Below, in pieces: positions 9,817-18,768 of a stretch of DNA of 64,000 bases. The DNA comes from Rhizobium sp. N324 (GTDB taxonomy: Bacteria; Pseudomonadota; Alphaproteobacteria; Rhizobiales; Rhizobiaceae), in assembly GCF_001664485.1 (NCBI RefSeq), contig NZ_CP013630.1, positions 65,001 through 129,000 on the forward strand, given 5' to 3'. Made by a program: the position numbers and the translations under genes. The notes beneath the pieces were generated by a model, which was not told the origin of the DNA, searched no databases, and was given only the letters and a program-made list of their open reading frames with translations. Every line of letters begins with the position of its first letter. Positions within the stretch are counted from its first letter, which is position 1.

Positions 9817-12159
9817 TCACCCTTCGATGCGCGGTGTTTGTTGACCACTATTACAGTTGTTCTTGGACAGCGCCTGCAGCACCTCGATCCTTTCCCCGAA
9901 CATGGCGACAGTGCCCTCCTTGAGCACGAGGATCTTGTCGACGCATTGGAGCAGAGCCGGGCGCTGGGTGATGGTCACCGTGGTGATGCCCTGCTTCTTG
10001 GCGTGGATCAGTGCCTTGGCAAGGGCAGCCTCACCCTGGGTATCGAGGTTCGAATTCGGCTCGTCGAGGACCACGAATTTGGGATTGCCGAAGAAGGCGC
10101 GGGCCAACGCGATACGCTGCTTCTGGCCGCCCGACAGCGGAGCGCCGTCGGCCGCCACGATGGTTTCGTAGCCCTGTGGAAAGCCGGCGATGAGTTCATG
10201 CACGTCGGCCAGCACCGCGGCCTCGTAGATCTGGCGATCCTCGACATCGTCGCGCATGCGGCAGATATTGGCCTTGATCGTGCCGGGAAAGAGCTGCACG
10301 TCCTGCGGCAGATAGCCGATGCTCTCGCCGAACTGGCGCTGGTCCCAATTGCGCAGATCCATCAGGTCGAGGCGCACATTGCCCGATGTGGGCACGATCG
10401 AGCCGACAAGCATTTTGCCAAGCGTCGTCTTGCCGGACCCGGAATTGCCGATGATCGCCAGCGATTCCCCCTTCCTGAGCGAGAAGGAGATGCCGTTGAG
10501 AATGACCTTCTTCTGCGGCGGCGGCACGAAGAGAATGCGTTCGACATCGAGCCGGCCTTCGGGGTTGGGAAGCCGCAGACGCGGGAAGTTCAACGGCGAA
10601 TTCAAGAGCAAGCTCTTGATCCTGGAATAGGCGGCGGCCGACCGGTTGAACTGGTGCCAGCCTTCGATGGCGCCTTCGATCGGTGCCAGCGCCCGTCCCG
10701 AGATGATTGACGACGCGATCACCATGCCGCCGGTCAGCTCGCCGGAGAGCGACAGATGCGCGCCCCAGCCGAGCAGGGTGACCTGGGTGATCATGCGGCA
10801 GGCCTTCGATATGCCGGAGAAGATGATATTGCGGTCCTGTGCCTCGACCTGCGATTTCAGCGAGCCCGCCGTCTCGCGGCCCCACATCTTCACGGCCTCG
10901 GGGATCATCGCCATCGCGTTGATGATCTGCGAATTGCGCGACATGGAATCGAGGTGGAAATTCGCCCGGCTGAGATAGCCGTTGGATTCGGCAAATTGGC
11001 GGGCGGTGAATTTCTGGTTCAGATAGGCGATCAGGAAAAGCACCGCGCAGCAGGTCAGGATGATGATGCCGAGATGCGGATGCACGAAATAGACGACGAC
11101 GACGAAGAACGGCATCAGCGGTGCGTCGAGAAACGCGATCAGCGTGCCTGACGTCAGGAAGCCGCGCAGCAGTTGCAGGTCCTGCAGCGTCTGATAGTCC
11201 TTGCCGCTGCCATGCAGCGATGCCCGCGCCGCAGCGCTGAGGATCGGCGCGCCGAGCTGCACTTCGAGTTCCACTGCGGTGCGCATCAGGATGAAGCGCC
11301 GCACCGAATCCATGAAGGCCTGCAGCAGCACGGCGCCGAGCACGGCGATCGAGAGCATGACGAGCGTGTCGATCGAGCGGCTGGTCAGTACCCGATCGGA
11401 TATCTGGAAGAGATAGAGCGGGATCGCCAGCAGAAGCACGTTGATGGCGATCGTGAACATCATGACGACCGCCATATTGCGGCGGACCGCGGCCATGCCG
11501 CGCGAGAGGCTGGCGGCGAAATTCACAGGCTCGCTGCGCTTGTGAAATCCGCCGCCGCTTCCCCCGCCCCCGCCCCCGCCGCCCCCGGGATCGGAATTCT
11601 TACCATTGCCACCGTCGCCGCTGCGTAGCCGCCTGTCGTTCTCGCTGATCGGCCCCCTGTCGCCATCGATGGTTTTGCCGAAGGGCGCCGCCGGGTTCGA
11701 TTTGAGCTCGGTTTCCGCCGGCTTTTCGGGCGTCCGCGCTTCGACCGTTGGCTGGGCCGCTTCGATCGGTTTTGCTTCTGCCGGTTTTGTTGCCACCGGT
11801 TGTGCCGGCATCGGGCCCTGCAGCACCGCCGCAGGAGGCGCCGGTTCTGCCATGGTGACGGCGACCGGCGAGGCTTCCGGCGTCACCGCTTTTTGCAGGA
11901 GAGGCATCTGCACGATGGCTGCGCGCGCCATAGCGTCGCTCGTTGCAACGCCGGCCGTCTCCTTGCTGCGATCGGAAGATGGCGATGGAGACGAAGCGCT
12001 GTTGCCGCTGAGCCGGCGAAGGTTCTCGACCGCCTCATCGATCGCAGAGAGGCAGAGATTGGTCCTTTTGGCCTCCGAAGGCGCAGCGGCGGGAATATTG
12101 CCGGACTTGAGATCAAGGACGCTGCCGGCTGCGAAGATCTGTTTGGAAATCTGGTTCAT
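9817..12159 (-). CDS. Type I secretion ABC transporter, permease-ATPase, with extended N-terminus
   Basis: A 780-aa protein. Residues 1 to about 235 are a low-complexity Ala/Pro/Glu-rich region ending in a run of about nine glycines near 195. From about 205 comes an ABC exporter membrane domain (NMAVVMMFTIAINVLLLAIPLYLFQISDRVL, then further helices). Next is an ATPase with Walker A GNSGSGKTT near 570, signature LSGGQKQR near 674 and Walker B FVVLDEPNSNLD. The core matches PrsD-type exporters, which are about 580 aa; the extra 200 residues are unusual and carry no C39 peptidase motif. ATG 12159 has a clean GGAGGA seven bases upstream. The gene starts 25 bp after the stop of the preceding putative secreted protein and overlaps the adaptor gene. 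Confidence 0.93.
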   Translation of the reverse strand: MNQISKQIFAAGSVLDLKSGNIPAAAPSEAKRTNLCLSAIDEAVENLRRLSGNSASSPSPSSDRSKETAGVATSDAMARAAIVQMPLLQKAVTPEASPVAVTMAEPAPPAAVLQGPMPAQPVATKPAEAKPIEAAQPTVEARTPEKPAETELKSNPAAPFGKTIDGDRGPISENDRRLRSGDGGNGKNSDPGGGGGGGGGSGGGFHKRSEPVNFAASLSRGMAAVRRNMAVVMMFTIAINVLLLAIPLYLFQISDRVLTSRSIDTLVMLSIAVLGAVLLQAFMDSVRRFILMRTAVELEVQLGAPILSAAARASLHGSGKDYQTLQDLQLLRGFLTSGTLIAFLDAPLMPFFVVVVYFVHPHLGIIILTCCAVLFLIAYLNQKFTARQFAESNGYLSRANFHLDSMSRNSQIINAMAMIPEAVKMWGRETAGSLKSQVEAQDRNIIFSGISKACRMITQVTLLGWGAHLSLSGELTGGMVIASSIISGRALAPIEGAIEGWHQFNRSAAAYSRIKSLLLNSPLNFPRLRLPNPEGRLDVERILFVPPPQKKVILNGISFSLRKGESLAIIGNSGSGKTTLGKMLVGSIVPTSGNVRLDLMDLRNWDQRQFGESIGYLPQDVQLFPGTIKANICRMRDDVEDRQIYEAAVLADVHELIAGFPQGYETIVAADGAPLSGGQKQRIALARAFFGNPKFVVLDEPNSNLDTQGEAALAKALIHAKKQGITTVTITQRPALLQCVDKILVLKEGTVAMFGERIEVLQALSKNNCNSGQQTPRIEG

Positions 12160-12184
12160 CGTGATTCCTCCGCGATACTCAAGG

Positions 12185-14236
12185 TCACGCGACCATGGCT
12201 TGCATGACGTCGGGATGCCCCGACGACCATGAAAGATCATGCCCGGCATTGATGACGCCATCACTGGAATCGCCGCCCGCGGGATCGTCGTCATCGAGGA
12301 AGGCGATAACCTCGTTGGCAAGCCTGTCGCCGGCCGGTTGCGGTTGTGTCGTATCGTGCTCCACCAGCCCGCCCTGAATGAGGATGGCGTCCGAATAGAG
12401 CTGGCCTGCCAGATAGGTGGTGTCGCCGAAACTGTCGTAGTCGACGATCTCGGCGATGTTGATGATCGCATTGCTGCCCGTGTCGATCGTAATCGTCGCA
12501 TCGGGATTGTTCTCGCGGAGCGCCGATGCCGCCAGGGTCACGTCATCGGAATCGCCGAGGATGCTCACCTGCTTGATAATCGTCATGTCGTAGAGATTGC
12601 CGGTGATGTAGAGCACGTTGAGGCCGGCATATCCCTGGAAATTCGCATCGAAAGACAGCCCTTCCGGCATATTGGGATCGCGATCTTCGATCGCTTTCTG
12701 GGCTTCGACCATATAGTCCGGCATCGCCTCGAACGGGCTGCCCGTCCCGACATTGTGGATCGAGGCGAAATTCCAGATCAGGTTGTTGCCGGTCTCGATG
12801 TCGGCGCCGGGATCGATGCCGTCTTCCGCCCGCACCCAGTCATTGTCGTAGAGCAGCGAGATCTGCGTGATGCTGTTGATGTCGAGCACATTGCCGCCGA
12901 TGATCACCAGATCATACTGCATGCCCATGCCGAAAAAGGAGGAGAGGTTGATGGAGGTATTGCCGCCCGTCAGAACCGTGGTTTCGGAGCCCGAGGTGGT
13001 GACCGTCATCGTGTCATTGTCGCTGACGAAGTGATACTGCTCGACCCACTGCACGAAGGAGACATCGCCGTCGATGACACTGACGCGCCAGCTGGTCGGA
13101 AACGTCGGATCGGCCGCGTCGATTTCGGCGTGGTTCGATGCTTCGAAGCTGCTTTGCTGGAAGACGGCGATATTCTTGGCGACGGTTCCGGCCTCCTCGG
13201 CCGAATAGCCCGATGAGCGTAGCGCCGAAGCGATCTCGTCATCATCGCTGTAGACAAAGGATTGGGAAACCGCGTCGATCTGGTGGTAATTCCCCATGAC
13301 AGCGGTGACCGAGGCGATGACGCCGGTATTGATCACCGAGGCGACGTTGACGACGAAGTTCGCACCGGCGGTGACGTCAAGGCTGTTGCCGCTCGGGTCG
13401 GTCTGCTCGACGGATGAATGGCTGTCGTCGGGCTCCTCCGGGATCTTGGCGAGACCGCGGTCGGGCAGGAAATCGTCGAGCACAGGGATGGCCGCCTCGA
13501 CCTTGCCGTTGATGTAGACGGCGTCGTTGACCTCGGGGTCGATGCGGATGAAATCATGCGCGGCGTCGGCGCTAGGCGAGGTTGCTTCGCTGTCGCTGCT
13601 ATCTTTACCATCTTCGGTGTTCTTGGCATTCTGGATGTAGTTTTCGAGATCCTGGGCGATCTTCAATGCGCCATCATAGGTATCGGTTCGGTGGAGGCTT
13701 GCAAAAGGCGTGTAGATTTCGGCCGCGGTGCTGAACTCCGCCAGCCGCTCGATGACGAAACTGGTGTCCCGGGGAGCATGGATGCCGTCCGTCATGTCGA
13801 GATAGTCGTCGTCGTAAAGCACGTTGACCTGAAGGACATGACTGATCGCCGAACCAGGCCCGGCAAAGACATGAAGCTCCGGCTCATCCGACAGCACGAT
13901 ATCGGTGGGTTCGCCGAAATGCGGTAAGGGTATGTCCCGTGCGGCAATTGCCGCCAGCTTCTCGATACTCTCTTCGAAGACGCGACCCAAATGGCGCGCC
14001 GGACCGAATTCGATCTCGTAACTGCCGCTGTTGTAGATGATACCGGGATCATAGTCCTTGAGCTGCAGATTGGACGAGAAGGCCGCGGTAAAAGCATCCT
14101 GATCCGGCAGAGCCGGTCCATCTTCGCCCGGCCCCGCGCCTTCGGCATATTTGGTGCGCGCTCTCATCTCTTCAGTGGTCATCTCGAAGAGACCGATGAA
14201 GTGCGCAATGATTTCCGAAATCTTCTCGATATGCAT
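12185..14236 (-). CDS. Large acidic repeat protein, candidate type I secretion substrate
   Basis: A 683-aa, strongly acidic protein with no signal peptide and no recognised domain. It carries at least three, probably four, copies of a loose module. Each has a G-(A/S/N)-N-hydrophobic-x-N-(V/L/F)-A-S-(V/I) segment followed by a (V/I)-x-G-N-(L/Y)-x-D/Q-x-x-x-(I/V)-x-Q-x-S-hydrophobic-x-x-D-x-D/W segment. Examples begin ANFVVNVASVINTG, NLIWNFASIHNVG and NAIINIAEIVD, with VLYITGNLYDMTIIKQVS. Asp-rich turns (DDDEI, DSDDV, LDDDDPAGGD) could bind calcium. Lack of an N-terminal signal, acidic pI, few or no cysteines, and position 25 bp before the ABC exporter gene fit a type I secreted protein. ATG 14236 has GGGAGGG upstream. 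The function is not recognised; classical RTX nonapeptides are not obvious. Confidence 0.75.
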   Translation of the reverse strand: MHIEKISEIIAHFIGLFEMTTEEMRARTKYAEGAGPGEDGPALPDQDAFTAAFSSNLQLKDYDPGIIYNSGSYEIEFGPARHLGRVFEESIEKLAAIAARDIPLPHFGEPTDIVLSDEPELHVFAGPGSAISHVLQVNVLYDDDYLDMTDGIHAPRDTSFVIERLAEFSTAAEIYTPFASLHRTDTYDGALKIAQDLENYIQNAKNTEDGKDSSDSEATSPSADAAHDFIRIDPEVNDAVYINGKVEAAIPVLDDFLPDRGLAKIPEEPDDSHSSVEQTDPSGNSLDVTAGANFVVNVASVINTGVIASVTAVMGNYHQIDAVSQSFVYSDDDEIASALRSSGYSAEEAGTVAKNIAVFQQSSFEASNHAEIDAADPTFPTSWRVSVIDGDVSFVQWVEQYHFVSDNDTMTVTTSGSETTVLTGGNTSINLSSFFGMGMQYDLVIIGGNVLDINSITQISLLYDNDWVRAEDGIDPGADIETGNNLIWNFASIHNVGTGSPFEAMPDYMVEAQKAIEDRDPNMPEGLSFDANFQGYAGLNVLYITGNLYDMTIIKQVSILGDSDDVTLAASALRENNPDATITIDTGSNAIINIAEIVDYDSFGDTTYLAGQLYSDAILIQGGLVEHDTTQPQPAGDRLANEVIAFLDDDDPAGGDSSDGVINAGHDLSWSSGHPDVMQAMVA

Positions 14237-14380
14237 GGTTCGGCCCTCCCATTCGAAATGACGATCGGCCTTGGAAGCGGCCCCGCCGGGAGCCATGGTG
14301 TGGTCGTCAAACCGTTTTCAAGCAGTCAAACTGCACCGGCGGGCGCCGGTGCAGTTCCTCTTGGTCCTTGGAGGTCAGTG

Positions 14381-15352
14381 TCAGGTGCCGGTGTCCTCGC
14401 CGACATCGGAGACATGAGAATTGCCGCCGACGACGCTGGAGTCGACCGTGTTGCTGAGCAGGTTCGCACCCTGAACGAGTTCGAGGTGGAAGCCGGAATT
14501 GGCAAGGATTGCCGAAGCATCCGCCGTGCTCGTGCCGGTGGCGTCGTCGCCGGCCTTGAGGTCCCAGCCCCTGCCGTCCATATCCATGCCTTCTGCGCTA
14601 TCGGCGGTGCCGGCATTGGCATTCAAATGGTTCTGGGCGCCTTCGTTCTCCATCTTGATGTTCCAGGCGCTGTCCTGGTCGGCCAGATGGTTGGCCTGGA
14701 CGGCGCTGAAACCGCTGTCGTTGCCCGCACCGCTCAGCGAATTGTTGAGGATGCTGTCGACATCGAGCGTGAAGGAGAAGTCGTCGCCGAGATTGAAGGT
14801 GAGGTCGTGGCCGGCAACACCGAGGTTGTCGAAGTCCTTGACGTCATCGATGACGGCGAAATCGGTGTCGGTCTTGTTGAAGCTGTCAGCGGTATTGTTG
14901 CTGTCGGAGATCGTCTTGGTGTCCGTATCCGTGATGGTCTTGATATCCGTGTCGGTCACGGTCTTCGTATCGGTGTCCGTGATCGTCTTGGTGTCGTTGT
15001 CGCTGTACGACTTGCTGTCATAGCTCCAGTCGTAGTCGGTTTTGGTGTCGGTGATCGTCGTGGTCTTGGTGCTGGTGTCGTCGTCGGACTTGTAGCTCCA
15101 GTCGTATTCGTTGTCGCGGTTGTTGCCGTTATTGGCAGAGACATCGATGTCGGCCTTTACGTCGACGTCGACGCTGTTGTCGGTATTGTCGCGATTGTCG
15201 CCATTGGCGACGCCGACATAACCGGTCGAGCCGTCGTCGACTTCAGTGGAATTGACAGCGCTGTTGGCAAAACCGTCGGCAAGCGCACCGACCTTCGTAA
15301 TCTCGGTTTCGTCGCCCGATGGTTTCGGGTCGTGTTTATAGGCGTCGGACAT
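14381..15352 (-). CDS. Asp/Thr/Asn-rich low-complexity protein, possible secreted substrate
   Basis: A 323-aa protein of extreme composition (Asp, Thr, Asn, Ser). Residues about 83-150 are tandem-like repeats of T-D-T-D-T-K-T-(I/V) flanked by two YDWSY copies. A later segment (about 175-240) has LGVAGHDLTFNLGDDFSFTLDVDSI. The C-terminus (GANLLSNTVDSSVVGG) resembles the G-x-N-x-x-x-N module of the 683-aa neighbour. There is no signal peptide and no Cys. ATG 15352 has GGAG eight bases upstream; TTG 15355 is a possible alternative. It is the first gene of the type I secretion group, 145 bp before the next. A surface or matrix protein exported by the adjacent system is the likeliest reading; it is not assigned to a family. 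Confidence 0.7.
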   Translation of the reverse strand: MSDAYKHDPKPSGDETEITKVGALADGFANSAVNSTEVDDGSTGYVGVANGDNRDNTDNSVDVDVKADIDVSANNGNNRDNEYDWSYKSDDDTSTKTTTITDTKTDYDWSYDSKSYSDNDTKTITDTDTKTVTDTDIKTITDTDTKTISDSNNTADSFNKTDTDFAVIDDVKDFDNLGVAGHDLTFNLGDDFSFTLDVDSILNNSLSGAGNDSGFSAVQANHLADQDSAWNIKMENEGAQNHLNANAGTADSAEGMDMDGRGWDLKAGDDATGTSTADASAILANSGFHLELVQGANLLSNTVDSSVVGGNSHVSDVGEDTGT

Positions 15353-16185
15353 CAAACTTTCTCCAGAAAAAAACCGGAGCAGCTTTTCGAAATCCCTCTC
15401 ATCTCAAATGGGATCTTGCTCGCGCTCGCTCCGATGCGGTTAACATCGGCAGATGTATTCGGTACCAGTCATCTGCAGCTTTTCGCGATTTGTTGATCAA
15501 ACCGTTGGTATTGGGAATGTACGCACTCAGTACTCTGCCGCACATATCCGGATCCGCATCCTGACGAGGATAAGGAGTATCCAGGAGTTACTGTTGTTGA
15601 GTTGCCCCAAATGGATGCCATGTATCAAATACACACGCCGATACCTGGATCGTCCATGCCGCCACTTGGGCAGCGAGCACAGATTGCTGGAAAAAATACG
15701 GAGCCGATAGATATCAATTCGGGCTAAGACAGATTTGCCACGTCCGGCTAGCCTCTGTCGGTGAAACGTCGAGACGTCTTGCTTGGGGAGGCGCCGGGTC
15801 GCGGGTATCCGGGATTACGGCGCATTCACGGTGGGGTTGAGGGCAGGCTTTCGACGATCGCCTGTCTCAGATCGAACACTTCATGGAGGCCGCAAATATA
15901 ACAATCTGTACTGAAATATTACGTCAAGCTCTGATCTATAGTGACAGCAAATATAACCTCGAAGTATCCATGACAGTAAAAATGCAACCAACGCTTAGTA
16001 TCTTATGGCTTTTTGCCCGCTAAAACTAATCACTTTGGGCCATTTCCTTCCTTCTCAATCCGTATTAACATAATTAAGAAATGTCTAAAAAATAAAGCGG
16101 TGACATCAGGGGTCGGCATTTCTTACTATCGAATACCCGCCATCGCTCCACGTTTGAGTAAAGTGTAACGCTAGGGGAGGCGTAT
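15353..16185. other. Intergenic region between secretion genes and LuxR regulator
   Basis: About 830 bp with no credible gene. It is divergent: the repeat-protein gene leaves to the left and the LuxR-type gene to the right, so promoters of both should lie here. The right half (about 15890-16180) is notably AT-rich compared with the genome. No clear inverted repeat or sigma-70 consensus was found by eye. Confidence 0.6.
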
Positions 16186-16968
16186 ATGTTCATGACAAGC
16201 TCAGGAATGGAGAATACAGACCAGAGCAGGAAGTTAGGTTCATCGGGAAATACTATATTAGTGGTCGCCAATGCGGATCTGTTTTCGGAGTGCATGGTAG
16301 AGGCGCTGGCCAAGAAATTTCCGAACTGCGATGTCGCAAGCGTAACGAGCACGAAGCCGATGCTGGAAAAAGATACCGGCGATCTGAAGCTCGTTTTATT
16401 CTATCATATACCTGCGCCGGAGCTGCATGAAGCGCTGCAGGCTGCCCGCGAAAACCACCCGGAAACCTCTGTCGGACTTGTCGTCGAAGCGATCGACATG
16501 CTCGAACCCTATGTCAGCCGCCTGGTGGAGGCAAGGATCATCGACGGCGTCCTGCCCCTCAACCTGCGGCTCGATGTCTTCATGGCTGCGGTGGATCTGC
16601 TGATGAAGGGCGGCGAACATTTTCCGTCAGCCCTGCTCAATCGTCTCACCAACAAGAATACCCAGCTCGAGCCGTCGCTCTATCAGACAAAATCGGTCGA
16701 TGCGGCGCGCACCAATGCGCTGAAGCTCAGACGCGACAGCATCTCTTCTTTGACCACCCGCGAGGTTCAGATCCTGGATCTCATATGCAAGGGCACGCAA
16801 AACAAGATCATCGCCGACAAGCTGCATCTTTCCGAAAACACCGTGAAGGTTCACGTCCGCAATATCTATAAAAAGATGAACGTCCGAAACCGCACGGAAG
16901 CCGCATCCCGTTTCTTCAACGAGCATCCCGCCAGCGAGGACGACATGTCCGGCCGGTGGCGCAATTGA
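16186..16968 (+). CDS. LuxR-family response-regulator-like transcription factor
   Basis: A 260-aa protein. Residues about 22-150 have the outline of a receiver-like domain (NTILVVANADLFSECMVEAL, VGLVVEAIDML, GVLPLNLRLDVFMAAVDLLMKG). The usual acidic pocket and phospho-acceptor Asp are not evident, so it may be unphosphorylated. Residues 187-245 are a NarL/LuxR helix-turn-helix (LTTREVQILDLICKG, NKIIADKLHLSENTVKVHVRNIYKKM). ATG 16186 follows AGGGGAGG at good spacing. It lies between the type I secretion group and the glycan operon and could regulate either; that link is inference from position. Confidence 0.88.
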   Translation: MFMTSSGMENTDQSRKLGSSGNTILVVANADLFSECMVEALAKKFPNCDVASVTSTKPMLEKDTGDLKLVLFYHIPAPELHEALQAARENHPETSVGLVVEAIDMLEPYVSRLVEARIIDGVLPLNLRLDVFMAAVDLLMKGGEHFPSALLNRLTNKNTQLEPSLYQTKSVDAARTNALKLRRDSISSLTTREVQILDLICKGTQNKIIADKLHLSENTVKVHVRNIYKKMNVRNRTEAASRFFNEHPASEDDMSGRWRN

Positions 16969-17031
16969 TCTACCCCGCCACGCGTCTATTGTGATGCGCA
17001 CAAGACGCGCGTCGCGCGTCGAATTGCTGCC

Positions 17032-17352
17032 TCAGATCGACGGACGTGCGAAGCAGCGCGACTTCTGTCCGAAGCCGCTGGGAGAGCAGATATAAGGCGC
17101 TGAGCCGTGATAGGCGACGCGAACCGTTGACGCAGCCGGGCGTTCAGGCCGATGTGTCGGATAGGCATAGGCTTTTGACACGCGCGGCGCCTCGACCACG
17201 ACGACGTTCTTTTTCGCGACGACGGCGATGTCGTCGTTGACGACCGTACAGGCCGTCGTTCCGATCGCAAGAAGCGTCGCTCCCCCGGCAAGCATCGCAA
17301 AATGAAATAGACGCCAGCCTTTCGGCGCCGCTGCAGCTTGTTTTTTCGACAT
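17032..17352 (-). CDS. Small membrane-anchored/periplasmic hypothetical protein
   Basis: A 106-aa protein. The N-terminus (MSKKQAAAAPKGWRLFHFAMLAGGATLLAIGTTAC) is a basic stretch plus a hydrophobic segment ending in Cys; the sequence before the Cys is only a poor lipobox. The mature part has VVVVEAPRVSKAYAYP and a C-terminal CSPSGFGQKSRCF segment with two cysteines seen in small rhizobial envelope proteins. ATG 17352 with GAGGGG upstream is preferred over the longer frame that begins at 17514. The role is unknown. It is encoded opposite to, and between, the LuxR gene and the glycan operon. Confidence 0.65.
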   Translation of the reverse strand: MSKKQAAAAPKGWRLFHFAMLAGGATLLAIGTTACTVVNDDIAVVAKKNVVVVEAPRVSKAYAYPTHRPERPAASTVRVAYHGSAPYICSPSGFGQKSRCFARPSI

Positions 17353-17741
17353 GGCAAAAACCCCTCGCATATGGCGCTTCCGGATGCAAGACCGGTCGAG
17401 CAGTTCAACGCGGCCAACCTTCCCCATTACTTGTAGATCAGATTCATTGAGCGAAGCTTGAGCAATATCAGGACACGCGTTCTGAGGGAAAAATGAAAGA
17501 AAATGATTAATCATTCGTTACATCGAAGAATAGATGCGTAATTATTTTGGATACTCAGAGTTTTTTGAAGTTGACCTTAGTTGCAATCGTCTTATCATTT
17601 TAATAGTAATTCGGTTATCTGAAGAATAACTCAAAAGTTATTCATGACTGGGTGGTCAGCACCAAGAATACCCAGCCAGGTAAAGAAAGCGTGCAGTGCA
17701 TAACTAAAACAAAAGACTAAATACCTGGGAAGGAGTTTGTA
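17353..17741. other. Promoter region of the glycan operon
   Basis: A gap of 389 bp between a minus-strand small gene and the plus-strand glycan operon. It is AT-rich from about 17500 to 17720 and therefore likely carries the operon promoter. No gene, tRNA or strong repeat was seen. A GGAG lies nine bases before ATG 17742. Confidence 0.5.
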
Positions 17742-18767
17742 ATGCGTAGTTTCGTTCCCAACGAAGGTTATTCCGCAGTGACGGGCAAAGAACCGGGCAC
17801 CGCTCTGGTGAATGGCGGGGCCGGTTTCCTCGGGTCGCATCTCTGCGAAAGGCTTCTGCAGCGCGGCCACCGAGTTGTCTGTCTCGATAATTTTTCGACC
17901 GGCCGCCGCGTGAATGTCGATCACCTCGCCTCGAACGCCCGTTTTCACATCGTCGAGCATGATGTTCGCCAGCCCTTCGATATTGAAGCGTCGCTCATCT
18001 TCAACTTCGCCTCGCCCGCCTCTCCGCCTGACTATCAGCGGGATCCGGTGGGCACATTGCTCATCAATGTGCTCGGCGCCGTCAACACTTTGGATTGCGC
18101 CCGCAAGACCGGTGCGACCGTCGTTCAGTCGTCGACCTCGGAGGTCTATGGCGACCCGAACCAGAGCCCGCAGCACGAATCCTATTGCGGCAATGTCAAC
18201 CCGATCGGACCGCGGGCCTGCTACGACGAAGGCAAACGCAGCGCCGAGACCCTGTTCTTCGATTATCACAGGACCTACGGCGTCGACATCAAAGTCGGCC
18301 GTATCTTCAACACCTATGGGCCGCGCATGCGTCTGGACGACGGCCGGGTGGTGTCCAATTTCATCGTGCAGGCCCTGCGCAACGAGGACCTGACGATCTA
18401 TGGCGACGGTGAGCAGACCCGCTCTTTCTGCTATGTCGACGATCTCGTCGAAGGCTTCCTGCGGTTCTCGGCCGCCGGCAGCGCCTGCCACGGTCCGATC
18501 AACCTCGGCAACCCGACCGAGATCACGGTTCGCCGCCTGGCGGAAATCATCCGCGACCGGACCAATTCGCGCTCCCGCATCGTGCATCTGCCGGCGGTGA
18601 CCGACGACCCCCGCCAGCGGCGGCCGGATATTTCCCGGGCCATGGCCGAGTTGGGCTGGCAGCCCTGCATCGGCCTCGAAACCGGCCTGGCGCGCACCGT
18701 CGATTATTTCGACGGCTTGCTTACTGACGCAAAGCAGGCCGGCGCCGAGAAGGCGGAGGTCGTATGA
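17742..18767 (+). CDS. UDP-glucuronate decarboxylase-like NAD-dependent sugar epimerase/dehydratase
   Basis: A 341-aa extended SDR. The Rossmann motif GGAGFLGSH is at residues 25-33, followed by CLDNFSTGR. The active-site Ser-Thr segment is SSTSEVYGDP near 130-138, with Tyr161 and Lys165 in YDEGK. The sequence between (NFASPASPPDYQRDP, NVNPIGPRACYDEGKR, GRIFNTYGPRM) is the pattern of UXS-type UDP-glucuronate decarboxylases, which make UDP-xylose. Related decarboxylating or dehydrating SDRs cannot be excluded. It is the first gene of a five-gene operon and ends one base before the next start codon. It probably supplies a nucleotide sugar to the GT2 enzyme encoded downstream. Confidence 0.88.
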   Translation: MRSFVPNEGYSAVTGKEPGTALVNGGAGFLGSHLCERLLQRGHRVVCLDNFSTGRRVNVDHLASNARFHIVEHDVRQPFDIEASLIFNFASPASPPDYQRDPVGTLLINVLGAVNTLDCARKTGATVVQSSTSEVYGDPNQSPQHESYCGNVNPIGPRACYDEGKRSAETLFFDYHRTYGVDIKVGRIFNTYGPRMRLDDGRVVSNFIVQALRNEDLTIYGDGEQTRSFCYVDDLVEGFLRFSAAGSACHGPINLGNPTEITVRRLAEIIRDRTNSRSRIVHLPAVTDDPRQRRPDISRAMAELGWQPCIGLETGLARTVDYFDGLLTDAKQAGAEKAEVV

Positions 18768-18768
18768 G

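Noticed and set aside
12239..13216. 325-aa plus-strand frame opposite the 683-aa protein gene
   Set aside because: High-GC shadow of the acidic protein; composition is arginine/histidine/valine-rich and there is no ribosome binding site.
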